Part shown: positions 34,906 through 44,900 of the stretch, piece after piece | How the letters are laid out: the number at the start of each line of letters is the position of its first letter | How positions within the stretch are numbered: position 1 is the first letter of the stretch | Source of the DNA: Fluviicola sp. | GTDB taxonomy: Bacteria; Bacteroidota; Bacteroidia; Flavobacteriales_D; Crocinitomicaceae | Direction: 5' to 3' | DNA length: 64,000 bases | NCBI GenBank assembly: GCA_017983675.1 | Contig: JAGOAZ010000002.1 | Coordinates: forward strand, 124,001-188,000 | Program-made: the position numbers and the translations under genes | Notes under the pieces: generated by a model | Database searches by the model: none | Told to the model about the DNA's origin: nothing | What the model saw: only the letters and a program-made list of their open reading frames with translations

Positions 34906-35652
34906 ATGCAACAGAAAAATAAGCACGAGTTAAATCCACGTGTTTCTGCCGACATAGTAATTTTTGGCTTTGATTTCAACCAGTTGAAGGTCTTGTTAAT
35001 TGAACGAGAAAACCTGGATGCAACGGAGGGAATGAGCCAAGCTTTACCAGGGGATTTAATTTACGAAAACGAAGATTTGTACATGGCAGCAAGCCGAATT
35101 CTAAACGAATTAACAGGCTTGAATAATATTTATTTGGAACAAGTTGGCGCCTTTGGCGACCCTAATCGTTTAAACAAAGAGCAAGACAAATTGTGGTTGA
35201 AATCCGTCCGACAACAACCTGATGAACGCGTAATTACAGTGGCCTATTACTCATTGGTGAACTTGAATGATTACGTTCCGCAAGCTTCTTCTTTCGCAAA
35301 ATCAACTGTTTGGATTCCATTAAATGAAATTGCAGAATTAGCATTCGACCATAGCAAAATATTGAGCAAAGCTCTTCAGAAATTGAAGGATAAAATCATT
35401 ATGCAACCAATCGGATTTAATTTATTGCCAGAAAAATTCACCTTCTCTCAATTACACAAATTGTATGAATCAATTCTCGGTCGTGAGTTAGATAAACGCA
35501 ATTTCAGAAGAAAAATGTTGAAACTAAAATTGGTTGAAAGTTTAGATGAAAAGCAAGAAGGCGTTCCGCATAAACCATCTCGTTATTTTAAATTCAACGA
35601 AGAAAATTACAACCGATTAATTGAAAACGGGTACGATAATTTTGGTTTTTAA
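34906..35652 (+). CDS. Nudix-winged-helix transcriptional regulator (NrtR/AraR-like)
   Basis: 248 residues. A Nudix domain (about 10-140) is followed by a winged helix (about 155-235) with the family pattern FTFSQLHKLYESILGR and LDKRNFRRKMLKLKLV. The Nudix box is degenerate: where active enzymes have REuxEExGu, this has RILNELTGL, so hydrolase activity is probably lost and the domain likely senses a ligand, as in AraR-type sugar regulators. An upstream GTG at 34855 would add 17 residues and pass through the promoter, so ATG 34906 is chosen. It is divergent from the maltose operon and adjacent to zwf, which suggests control by a sugar or sugar phosphate. Confidence 0.85.
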   Translation: MQQKNKHELNPRVSADIVIFGFDFNQLKVLLIERENLDATEGMSQALPGDLIYENEDLYMAASRILNELTGLNNIYLEQVGAFGDPNRLNKEQDKLWLKSVRQQPDERVITVAYYSLVNLNDYVPQASSFAKSTVWIPLNEIAELAFDHSKILSKALQKLKDKIIMQPIGFNLLPEKFTFSQLHKLYESILGRELDKRNFRRKMLKLKLVESLDEKQEGVPHKPSRYFKFNEENYNRLIENGYDNFGF

Positions 35653-35694
35653 TCCTGTTTTTCAAGACTTAACATAAATTTTCTTTTTAGTTAG

Positions 35695-35707
35695 TGTAAA
35701 AATGACA
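35695..35707. promoter_or_regulatory. TGTCA-N3-TGACA operator, site 3 (zwf)
   Basis: TGTAA-AAA-TGACA, preceded by TTAG, lies 9 bp upstream of the -7 box of the zwf operon and over the expected -33 region. Confidence 0.6.
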
Positions 35708-35716
35708 TAAAGATTG

Positions 35717-35724
35717 TATATTTG
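35717..35724 (+). promoter_or_regulatory. zwf operon promoter -7 box
   Basis: TATATTTG is an exact TAnnTTTG match, 9 bp before the ATG at 35734 and 18 bp before a second in-frame ATG at 35743. The expected -33 position lies in the operator palindrome. Confidence 0.55.
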
Positions 35725-35733
35725 AATCTATAA

Positions 35734-37248
35734 ATGACTAAAATGAGTACAATCAATACAAATCAACAGCAAAAAAGCCCCTTGGCAATAACGCCATTTA
35801 ATATCATCGTTTTTGGTGGTGATGGCGATTTAGCTGTTCGAAAAATATATCCAGCTTTGTTTCACCGATTTGTGGACAATCAGTTAGATGTTCCTTTTCA
35901 GATATTTGCCATCAACCGTTCGGAGGAAAAGCGTAAGCTGTTTTTTGATAAATTAAAATCGTTTTTAGTTGAATCAATCGATTACGAATTAGACAAGAAA
36001 ATCTTGGCTTCGTTTTTAGAGAAGTTACAACTGATTACCATACCTACGCACAACATTGAGGACTATGCTGAATTGAAATCAGCATTAGATGCGCATCCAG
36101 ATTACCAGAATATTTATTATTTATCGACGCCTTCTGAAGCGTTCGGGCAAATTAGTGATGCGTTAAAGCAATGCGGTTTGATCAATGAACATTCGAAAGT
36201 TGTATTGGAAAAGCCATTGGGTAATTCATTGGAATCTTCCATTCGCATCAATTCAACGATTAGTTCGTCATTCAAAGAGAATCAAATTTACCGTATCGAC
36301 CATTATTTAGGAAAAGAAACGGTTCAAAATTTAATGGTTCTTCGTTTTGCCAATCACTTATTCGAACAAGCTTGGAGTTCAGAACACATTGAATCTGTTC
36401 AGATTACAGTTGCGGAGAGTTTAGGGGTTGAGTCGCGTGGTGATTACTACGATCAAAGTGGTGCATTATTGGACATGGTTCAAAATCACTTATTGCAATT
36501 ACTTTGTTTGATTGCAATGGAACCACCAGCTCAATTAGAAGCGGATTTTGTTCGTAATGAGAAATTAAAAGTATTGAAATCGTTGCGTTTGTTAACCAGC
36601 GAGTCTGTAATGACAGATACCGTAAAAGGTCAATACACGCGTGGAAAAATGAAAGATGTTCAAGTGAATTCCTACTTGGAAGATATTCATAAATACGAAT
36701 CACAAACGGATACTTTTGTTGCCATCAAAGCATTTATCGATAACTGGCGTTGGAAAGGAACACCATTTTACTTGAGAACTGGAAAACGAATGGCAAAACG
36801 TTATTCGGAGATTGTGATCACCTTCAAAACGGTGAAACACAACTTGTTTTCAGATGATGGCGATATTCCAGGAAATAAATTAATCATGCGCTTGCAACCA
36901 GAAGAGCGAATTGAATTGGTTCAAATGACCAAAGTTCCAGGTCCAGGTGGATATCGTTACAAGCCAATTTCATTGACTTTGGATTACATGGATTCATTCC
37001 ACGAGCGTTTCCCTGAAGCTTATGAGCGTTTAATTATTGATGTATTACGCGGTAATCAAACCTTGTTTATGCGTCAAGATGAATTAGAAGCTGCTTGGGT
37101 GTGGATTGAATCGATCTTAGATGGCTGGAAAACTGCTGACATGAAAAATATTTTATACGAAGCAGGTTCTTGGGGTCCGGGTGAACGTGTGATGGATCCA
37201 AAACACACTTGGTCAACATCTTTAAAATTCCCAGATGAAACAGTTTGA
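35734..37248 (+). CDS. zwf: Glucose-6-phosphate 1-dehydrogenase
   Basis: 504 residues, the usual length. It oxidises glucose 6-phosphate to 6-phosphogluconolactone with NAD(P)+. The dinucleotide-binding segment FGGDGDLAVRKIYPALF is near residue 30 and the substrate-binding motif RIDHYLGKETVQNLM is present. ATG at 35743 (MSTINT) is an alternative start, more plausible if transcription begins close to the -7 box at 35717-35724. First gene of the Entner-Doudoroff operon; its 3' end overlaps pgl by 14 bp. Confidence 0.96.
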   Translation: MTKMSTINTNQQQKSPLAITPFNIIVFGGDGDLAVRKIYPALFHRFVDNQLDVPFQIFAINRSEEKRKLFFDKLKSFLVESIDYELDKKILASFLEKLQLITIPTHNIEDYAELKSALDAHPDYQNIYYLSTPSEAFGQISDALKQCGLINEHSKVVLEKPLGNSLESSIRINSTISSSFKENQIYRIDHYLGKETVQNLMVLRFANHLFEQAWSSEHIESVQITVAESLGVESRGDYYDQSGALLDMVQNHLLQLLCLIAMEPPAQLEADFVRNEKLKVLKSLRLLTSESVMTDTVKGQYTRGKMKDVQVNSYLEDIHKYESQTDTFVAIKAFIDNWRWKGTPFYLRTGKRMAKRYSEIVITFKTVKHNLFSDDGDIPGNKLIMRLQPEERIELVQMTKVPGPGGYRYKPISLTLDYMDSFHERFPEAYERLIIDVLRGNQTLFMRQDELEAAWVWIESILDGWKTADMKNILYEAGSWGPGERVMDPKHTWSTSLKFPDETV

Positions 37249-37897
37249 TTCAAAACAAGCGTTAGAAAAGGAATTGGCTAATGCGATTGCTTATGAATTG
37301 AAAAAAGCAATCAAAGAATTTGGAAATGCGCGCTTGTTACTTTCTGGAGGTTCAACTCCAGCTCAATTATACACGCTACTTTCAGGTGTTCAATTGGATT
37401 GGTCCAATGTCTTGGTTGGATTAGTTGATGAACGTTTTGTGCCAATTTCGCATCCCGCAAGTAATGAAGCGTTGTTGATTCAAACCATGCAACAAAACGA
37501 AGCACGCGATGTGCGCATTGTCAGTATGGTAGCAGATGCATCTGATGAAGCAATGAATCTCGTTTACGTTAACAAAACATATCAACCATTTATGGAACGA
37601 ACGGATGTTGTTTTACTTGGAATGGGAGAAGATGGTCATACGGCATCGTTGTTTCCAGGTGATAAACGTTCCGAAGTTTTGTTACAGTCAACAGCAATTG
37701 GAATATTCTCCACAACAGCTCCAGTAGCTCCTGAAAATCGAGTAACTTGTTCTGCTGAAATGCTCTTGAAAGCAAGGTCATTATTTTTAATGATTGTTGG
37801 AGCTTCCAAGCTAAGTGTTTTTCAAGCAGCGGATGAAAACGCATATCCTATCGCACATTTTAAAGATAAATTAACTACATATTACGCAATAAAATAA
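37235..37897 (+). CDS. pgl: 6-phosphogluconolactonase (DevB type)
   Basis: 220 residues. It hydrolyses 6-phosphogluconolactone to 6-phosphogluconate. Family motifs LLSGGSTPAQLY, GLVDERFVP and LGMGEDGHTASLFPG are visible. It overlaps zwf by 14 bp and is 1 bp from edd, indicating a tightly coupled operon. Confidence 0.95.
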   Translation: MKQFDSKQALEKELANAIAYELKKAIKEFGNARLLLSGGSTPAQLYTLLSGVQLDWSNVLVGLVDERFVPISHPASNEALLIQTMQQNEARDVRIVSMVADASDEAMNLVYVNKTYQPFMERTDVVLLGMGEDGHTASLFPGDKRSEVLLQSTAIGIFSTTAPVAPENRVTCSAEMLLKARSLFLMIVGASKLSVFQAADENAYPIAHFKDKLTTYYAIK

Positions 37898-37898
37898 A

Positions 37899-39698
37899 AT
37901 GGTACATTCACAAATTCAAGTCGTTACAGATCGAATAGTAGAAAGAAGCAAAACAACACGTGCTAGCTATTTGGAACAAATGACTGCTCAATTTCAAACG
38001 GTTGCAGTTCGCAGTGGCTTGCATTGTGGAAATTTAGCACATGCGTTTGCAGGTTGTGGTTCTCATGATAAATCAGTTTTAGCGGGCGATGCACAACCGA
38101 ATTTAGGAATTGTTACAGCGTATAACGACATGCTATCGGCGCACAAACCCTACGAAAATTATCCACAAGCAATTCGTGTGTATGCAAATAAGTACAACGC
38201 AGTTGCGCAAGTAGCTGGAGGAGTTCCTGCGATGTGTGATGGCGTAACACAAGGTCAAACGGGCATGGAGTTGTCTTTGTTTAGTCGTGATGTAATTGCG
38301 CTTTCATCGGCAATTGCGCTTTCACACAATATGTTTGATGGGGTACTTAATTTAGGAATTTGTGATAAAATTGTTCCAGGATTAATGATTGGTTCTCTTC
38401 GTTTCGGTCACTTACCAACAGTTTTTATGCCAGGTGGACCAATGGAAACGGGGATTAGCAATGAAGAGAAAGCAAAAATACGTCAAGATTACGCAGAAGG
38501 TAAAATTGATCGTGCAGCGTTGTTAAAAGGAGAATCTGACTCGTATCATTCACCAGGAACTTGTACGTTTTACGGAACTGCAAATAGCAATCAAATGCTC
38601 ATGGAAATCATGGGCTTGCAATTACCAGGATCAAGTTTTGTGAATCCAGGAACACCGTTACGCGAGGCATTGAATGAAGCAGCTGTAAAAACAGTTGTAG
38701 ATTTGATTCATACAAAATCATTTGAAAGTTCAATGGCAAGTATTGTTTCTGAGAAAACAATCGTCAATGCAATTATCGGATTATTAGCTACTGGTGGTTC
38801 AACAAATCATACCATACATATTATAGCGATAGCTCGCGCTGCAGGAATCATTATTAATTGGGAAGATTTTTCTGATTTATCGAAAGTCATTCCTTCGTTG
38901 ACAAAAGTATATCCAAATGGTGCTGCAGATGTGAATCATTTCCATGCATCTGGAGGAATGGGCTTTATCATTCGTACCTTGTTAGAAAATGGTTTGTTAC
39001 ACCAAGATGTTTATACCATTCTAGGTTTTGGTCTTGAGAAATACAAACAAGAACCAAAATTAATAGCTGGTCAATTGACGTGGGTTGAAGGTGCAACAGC
39101 ATCCTTAAACGAGTCAATTATTCGTAGTGTGTCAAATCCATTTAGTCCGGAAGGAGGAATTAAAATGATGCGCGGAAATATTGGTCGTTCAGTGATCAAA
39201 ACATCTGCAGTAGCACCTGAACATTTAGTTGTAGAAGCACCCGCTATTGTTTTTGACGAACAAGAAGATTTGATTAAGGCGTTTAAAAATGGCGAATTAG
39301 ACAAAGATTTTATTGCCGTTATTCCTTTCCAAGGTCCCAAACAAAATGGGATGCCTGAATTACATCAATTAACGCCAACATTGACAATTTTGCAAAAAAG
39401 AGGTTTTAAGGTTGCTTTAATTACCGATGGACGTATGTCGGGCGCATCAGGAAAAGTACCTGCTGCAATTCACATGGTTCCCGAAGCAAGAGATGGTGGA
39501 TTAATTGGAAAAATTCAAACGGGTGATCTTATTCGTTTTGATGCAGCAAATGGAACACTAGATTGTATAACAGCTGATGTTGCAGAACGTTCACCTCGAA
39601 CACAAGATAATCACGCTTTGGGAATGGGCAGGGAATTATTCGCTAACATGCGTACAACTGTTTCATCTAGTGAAGAAGGAGCAAGTTTTTTAAACTAA
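37899..39698 (+). CDS. edd: Phosphogluconate dehydratase
   Basis: 599 residues, IlvD/Edd family. It dehydrates 6-phosphogluconate to 2-keto-3-deoxy-6-phosphogluconate, the committed Entner-Doudoroff step. Cluster-ligand cysteines are seen in FAGCGSHDKS, PAMCDGVTQGQTGMELS and LGICDKIVPG, and the C-terminal VALITDGRMSGASGKVPAA is characteristic. The presence of zwf and eda on either side distinguishes it from IlvD. Followed by eda after 12 bp. Confidence 0.95.
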   Translation: MVHSQIQVVTDRIVERSKTTRASYLEQMTAQFQTVAVRSGLHCGNLAHAFAGCGSHDKSVLAGDAQPNLGIVTAYNDMLSAHKPYENYPQAIRVYANKYNAVAQVAGGVPAMCDGVTQGQTGMELSLFSRDVIALSSAIALSHNMFDGVLNLGICDKIVPGLMIGSLRFGHLPTVFMPGGPMETGISNEEKAKIRQDYAEGKIDRAALLKGESDSYHSPGTCTFYGTANSNQMLMEIMGLQLPGSSFVNPGTPLREALNEAAVKTVVDLIHTKSFESSMASIVSEKTIVNAIIGLLATGGSTNHTIHIIAIARAAGIIINWEDFSDLSKVIPSLTKVYPNGAADVNHFHASGGMGFIIRTLLENGLLHQDVYTILGFGLEKYKQEPKLIAGQLTWVEGATASLNESIIRSVSNPFSPEGGIKMMRGNIGRSVIKTSAVAPEHLVVEAPAIVFDEQEDLIKAFKNGELDKDFIAVIPFQGPKQNGMPELHQLTPTLTILQKRGFKVALITDGRMSGASGKVPAAIHMVPEARDGGLIGKIQTGDLIRFDAANGTLDCITADVAERSPRTQDNHALGMGRELFANMRTTVSSSEEGASFLN

Positions 39699-39710
39699 AG
39701 AAGACACAAC

Positions 39711-40274
39711 ATGAATCAAAATAACATTGCAGAAGTATTGAGTAACCATCCGGTTATTCCAGTTGTTACGATCAACAATGAAGCTGAAATTCCGGCGATT
39801 GTAGCAACGTTAAAAGCAAACAACATATTCTGCATAGAAATTACGTTGCGTACAGCTTATGCCTTAGATGCGATTGCTTATTTTAAAGCGCATTACGCAG
39901 ACGAATTTACAGTTGGAGTAGGAACTGTTGTTCAACCCGATCAAGTACGTGCAGTCGCAAAATTAGGTGTTGATTTTATTGTTAGTCCTGGTATCAATAA
40001 TGATCTTGGAATTATTTTAGAAGAATCTGGAATTGCTTTTATTCCAGGAGTAGCTACACCAAGTGATATATTAGTAGGTTTGCAACGCGGTTGGGATGTG
40101 TTTAAATTCTTCCCGGCTAATTTATTTGGCGGTTTACCTGCATTAAAAGCGTACGGACAAGTTTTTCCGCATGTTCGTTTTTGTCCAACTGGTGGAATAA
40201 CTGCTACGACGAAAGCTGATTATTTAGCATTGAATAATGTGATTTCAGTTGGTGGATCTTGGATGATGCAATAA
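39711..40274 (+). CDS. eda: KDPG/KHG aldolase, short C-terminus
   Basis: 187 residues. It cleaves 2-keto-3-deoxy-6-phosphogluconate to pyruvate and glyceraldehyde 3-phosphate. The Schiff-base lysine is Lys132 (VFKFFPANLFGG), the catalytic Glu is Glu43 (CIEITLRT), and the phosphate loops VSPGIN and PTGGI are present. The protein stops right after GGSWMMQ, whereas typical members (E. coli about 213 residues) continue with a terminal helix of about 25 residues. No frame downstream restores it. Catalytic residues are complete, so activity is plausible. A strong terminator follows. Confidence 0.92.
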   Translation: MNQNNIAEVLSNHPVIPVVTINNEAEIPAIVATLKANNIFCIEITLRTAYALDAIAYFKAHYADEFTVGVGTVVQPDQVRAVAKLGVDFIVSPGINNDLGIILEESGIAFIPGVATPSDILVGLQRGWDVFKFFPANLFGGLPALKAYGQVFPHVRFCPTGGITATTKADYLALNNVISVGGSWMMQ

Positions 40275-40300
40275 GCAAATAAAAAAATAGTGATATAAAA

Positions 40301-40334
40301 AAATGGGCTTCTAATTTTTAGAAGCCCATTTTTT
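40301..40334. terminator. Bidirectional terminator between eda and susD-like gene
   Basis: AAATGGGCTTCTAA (40301-40314) and TTAGAAGCCCATTT (40318-40331) form a perfect 14-bp stem with a 3-nt loop, with A and T runs on the two sides. Confidence 0.9.
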
Positions 40335-40350
40335 ATGAGTTAACTATAGA

Positions 40351-41943
40351 TTAATTGTAACCAAAGTTTTGACTTAAATTTGTGTTTAATGCTAAATCAG
40401 CATTGGGAATAGGGTATAAGTTTAAGTAATCAGCGACACCAACTCCAGCAACATCATCACCACCTTTGAATGCCCACAGGTAAGATCCTGATGTAAACAA
40501 ACCAAAGCGAATTAAATCCGTTCTTCTTGTACATTCCCAATGTAATTCACGTGAACGTTCATCTAAAATAATTGGTAATGTTAATACACCAAAGTTATGA
40601 GAGGCATTTCCATAAGCACGTTTTCTCAAGTCATTAACTAAATCCAAAGCTTTTCCATCAGAACCATTACCACCTCTTAGTGTTGCTTCGGCATACATCA
40701 AGTACACATCTGCTAAACGGAACATTGGGAAATCAGTATCAGTATACGGTGTAAGTGCATTGTTTGATGCTAAACTTCCATCTGTATTGATATTTCTAAA
40801 TTTAGGTAAAGCATAACCTTCTGTAAATTCATTCCAAGTCACTATTTCTTTCGTTTGACCATCAGTATAAAATTGGTAACGAGAATCAGCAATAGAATCT
40901 GTAAATTTATTCACTAATTCAGGACGAGCTCTTAAGCCTCCCCAACCACCGTTGACTCCGTAATCTTCTTTCACCATTGATCCCCCAATAGAAGCACAAA
41001 CCAAGAAAGTTGTTCCGCCCCATGATTGGATAAATTGACCATCATTGACAACAGGGAAAATAATTTCAGATGATGTGTGGTTATCAGCACGGAAGTTTTT
41101 CACGTAGTTATTTTCTAATTGGAAACCATTAGTAGGGTTCATGATTTTGTCACAATAAGTAACACACTCATCGTATTTGTTTGCTCCTATATAAACTTCA
41201 GCGTTTAAGTACATTTTTGCTAACACAAATTGCGCAGCAGCTTTGCTAGCTCTTCCGTAAGGAACAACTGTTGGATCTAACAATTTGTTTTCGACATCCT
41301 TCAATTCAGATTCGATGTAAGCAAACAAATCTGCACGTGCAATGCGGTCTGGCATGTATGCACCTGGTTTGTCATCTTCGTCAACAAAAGGAACATTTCC
41401 AAATAAATCCATAGCATGGTAATAGCTCAACGCGCGCAAGTAACGTATTTCAGCTTGGAACGTTCTAATTTTTGTTTTGTCTGCTTCTGAGAAACCACGA
41501 GTAGTCATTTTTTCTTCTGATGTTTCACGAACAAATTCGTTACACAAAGCAATTTGGAAATAAATTCGGTTGTACATCATTTTGATAAATGTATTATCAG
41601 CCGACCATTTCATTTTGTCTAAATCTTCAACACCTACATCTGCCCAACCACAGATGACTTCATCTGTAGGAAACTCTTGCATGTAAAACAATGCTCGAAT
41701 GTATTGAGCAAAGCCTTCATCGGGTGTGATAATATCAGCACTTCCTGCGGGCCCATTTTGTCCTGTAACAGACAATCCACCATACATTTTAGCAATGATG
41801 TTTTCGTAATTGTTGATGTCTCCGTAAACTGCTTCAGTTGTAAGACCGTATTTTGGTTGTAAATTCAATTGCTTTTTACATGAAACAGCTGTCATCATTG
41901 TAAAAGCGAAGAATAATAAACCTGTAATTTTTATCGTTTTCAT
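40351..41943 (-). CDS. SusD/RagB-family glycan-binding lipoprotein
   Basis: 530 residues. Lipobox VSC (Cys22) anchors it to the outer membrane, where SusD proteins cap the SusC transporter and bind glycan. Typical features are the Trp- and Tyr-rich helical TPR-like core, FRLADVYLMYAEATLRGG and the C-terminal RSRELHWECTRRTDLIRFG. It lies 11 bp downstream of the susC-like gene. Neighbouring amylases and the GH31 gene suggest starch or maltodextrin as ligand. Confidence 0.93.
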   Translation of the reverse strand: MKTIKITGLLFFAFTMMTAVSCKKQLNLQPKYGLTTEAVYGDINNYENIIAKMYGGLSVTGQNGPAGSADIITPDEGFAQYIRALFYMQEFPTDEVICGWADVGVEDLDKMKWSADNTFIKMMYNRIYFQIALCNEFVRETSEEKMTTRGFSEADKTKIRTFQAEIRYLRALSYYHAMDLFGNVPFVDEDDKPGAYMPDRIARADLFAYIESELKDVENKLLDPTVVPYGRASKAAAQFVLAKMYLNAEVYIGANKYDECVTYCDKIMNPTNGFQLENNYVKNFRADNHTSSEIIFPVVNDGQFIQSWGGTTFLVCASIGGSMVKEDYGVNGGWGGLRARPELVNKFTDSIADSRYQFYTDGQTKEIVTWNEFTEGYALPKFRNINTDGSLASNNALTPYTDTDFPMFRLADVYLMYAEATLRGGNGSDGKALDLVNDLRKRAYGNASHNFGVLTLPIILDERSRELHWECTRRTDLIRFGLFTSGSYLWAFKGGDDVAGVGVADYLNLYPIPNADLALNTNLSQNFGYN

Positions 41944-41954
41944 AGTTCTAATGA

Positions 41955-44900
41955 TTAAAAGTTAAATGTAAAGTTCAATGAATACATGCGTGGACGTGGG
42001 TAAGAATTGTTGTCAATACCACCTCCAATTTCCGGATCTAAACCTTTGTATTTTGTTACTACAAATACGTTTGATACAGTTAACGCAACACTCATTTTGT
42101 CAAATTTACGACCTACGTTTAAGTAATCCATTCGCAAGAAATTTGCTTTCTCTAAATAATGATCACTTAACAATTGACGTTCGTTATTTTTCTGAACTTG
42201 GTCAATTTCATATAAGTTTGAAATATTGTTCAAGAAACCTAAGGTACCATTAACTGCTTGGAAAGTTGCATTGTTTGAGTGAATATTGTTGTAGATAGTA
42301 CCACCCAATTCGCTTCTCATTGATAAACCAGCGAACCAGTTTTTGTATGTTAAATTGAATGACAATCCAAGGAATACTTTTGGAGCAGCTTGTCTTGTAA
42401 TGTAACGGTCATCGATATTGATTTTACCATCATTGTTTCTGTCAACAAATGCATGGATATCTTTCCATTTATCAGCAGTAGTTACTTGACCATCACCGTT
42501 GACATCATAAGTTGCTTGTTGTCCTTCTTGAATCATGTCCCCATTACCATCATATTGTTGTTCGTAAACAAAATATGAGAATGTAGGCATTCCAATTTGG
42601 TGGATTTGAATCGTGTTTGCAATACCGCTAATTCCACCAACTAAAATACCTGGTGATTTAGGGTCATTGATTTGTGCCAATTTTGTTACTTCATTTTTGT
42701 TGAAAGTAGCATTTGCCATCATATCCAAACGCAAGTCTTTTTTAGCAATCAATCCAAAGTTTGTCATGACCTCAATCCCCGTGTTTTTCATTCCACCAAC
42801 GTTTGTCAAAATAGCATTGGTAAAGTTTGTTCCAGCTGGTACATTAACTGTCGCTAACAAATCAGATGTATTTTTTTGGTAAACATCAATTGATCCACTG
42901 ATACGGTCATTTTTCAATCCGAAATCTAAACCGATGTTAATCGATGAAGTAGTTTCCCATTTCAAGTTAGCGTCGTATCCATTTGGACGGAAAGTTGTGT
43001 AGTATTGACCACCAAAAGCATATTGTGCTGTTGTTTGTCCAGGGAAGTAATTTCCAATGTACGAATAATCACCAATTCCGTCTTGTTGACCAGTTACACC
43101 CCAACCAGCTCTCAATTTCAATAAGTTAATCCATTTTACGTTTTTCATGAATTTCTCTTGAGAAATCACGTAAGCTGCAGAAGCAGAAGGGAATAATCCC
43201 CAACGTGTCTCTGGACTAAAACGAGATGAACCATCGTAACGTAATGATGTATTGAATACATATTTATCATTGAACGTATAAATTCCACGACCATAGAACG
43301 ATAACAATGCGTTTTCAGTGTAGAATGGATTAGGATTTGCAGGACTAATGATTGAGTCACGTGCCTCGTTATAAGTCGGGTTGTTTGGACTTGATGTATT
43401 CCAGTTTTGGAACGAGTAACCTCCTGTTAAGTCCAAGATATGTTTGTTGTTTTTACTTGTTTTGTTGTAATTCAAGTACGCTTCAATCAATTGATTGTTT
43501 TTTTCTTGACGATACTCAGAGTAACTTCCACGCGAATAATAACCTGATGCAGAAGATGCTAATGTATTAACTGTTCCAGCACCTGTAGCTTGGTCAACAC
43601 CAACATTGACAACCGCTTTCAAACCATTTACAAAAGGTAATTTGTATGATAATTTTGCATTTGCAATTAAACGGTGTACATTACTTACATCTTCGCGTTG
43701 TTTGATTAATCCTAATGGATTTCTTGGAGCCAATACATTTGGTTTCCCGTTTTTCACCCATTCGTAATATCCTCCAAATGTTTCGTTGCCAGAGTATACT
43801 GGTTTTGTAGGGTCAAAATAAGCAGCTCCTAAAGCAGCTCTGTTTGCAAAGTTGTTTTTCGTTTCAACATAACGCACATTGACTTCTGATGACAATGTGT
43901 TTTTGAAGAATGAAGGTGTTAAGTTCATGGCAAAAGATGTTCTATTGAAATAATCATCCAATAAAATCCCATTTTCATTTCTGCTACCAATAGAAATACG
44001 GTAAGGTAATTTTTTCAATCCACCTGAAACAGAAACATTGTTATCCATTGTATAAGCAGTTCTGAAAACCTCACGTTGCCAATCGGTATTTGCAGTACCA
44101 AGTAAACCTTTTTGAGTTGTTGTTCCATTTGCATTTACCAACGCTCTTAAATCGTCTCCAGTTAAAACATCAGCATATTTAGCAATAGTTGAAACAGAAT
44201 GTTTTGATTCAAAACTTACTTTGAATTTGTTTGCATCTCCTCTTTTTGTAGTAATTAAAATGACACCATTTGCTGCACGTGAACCATAAATGGCAGTTGC
44301 AGATGCATCTTTTAAAATCACAAAAGATGCGATATCATTTGGATTAATTAATGCTAATGGGTTCGAAGCTCCAGAAATTCCGCCATTGTCTAATGGCACA
44401 CCATCTACAACAATTAACGGATCGTTACTTGCATTGATTGAGGTACCTCCACGCATACGAATCGTACTACCAGATCCTGGCGCTCCATCGTTTGAAGTAA
44501 TTTTCACACCTGCTGATTTACCCATGATCAATTGTTCTGGAGTAGATACAGACCCTTGAACAAAGTTTTTGTCTGTAATAATTGTTGCAGCTCCAGTTAA
44601 GTCTTTTGTACGTGTTGTACCATATCCAATGACAACAACTTCATCAATTCCTGCTGACGCGTCTTTTAATGAAACATTTACTACTAAATCTTGTCCTGCA
44701 GCTAAGGTTACTTCACGCGTTTCTGTTTTGTAACCATCGTTAACAAAACTCATCGCATATTTTCCTTCTGCTAAACCGGTGATTTCATAAGCACCTTTTT
44801 CATTCGTTGTTGCGCCCTTGGACTTTCCAACTAATGTGACAGTTGCTTGAAATAATCCTACTCCTTCAGCATCTGTTACTGTACCTCTAATTTTGCCAGT

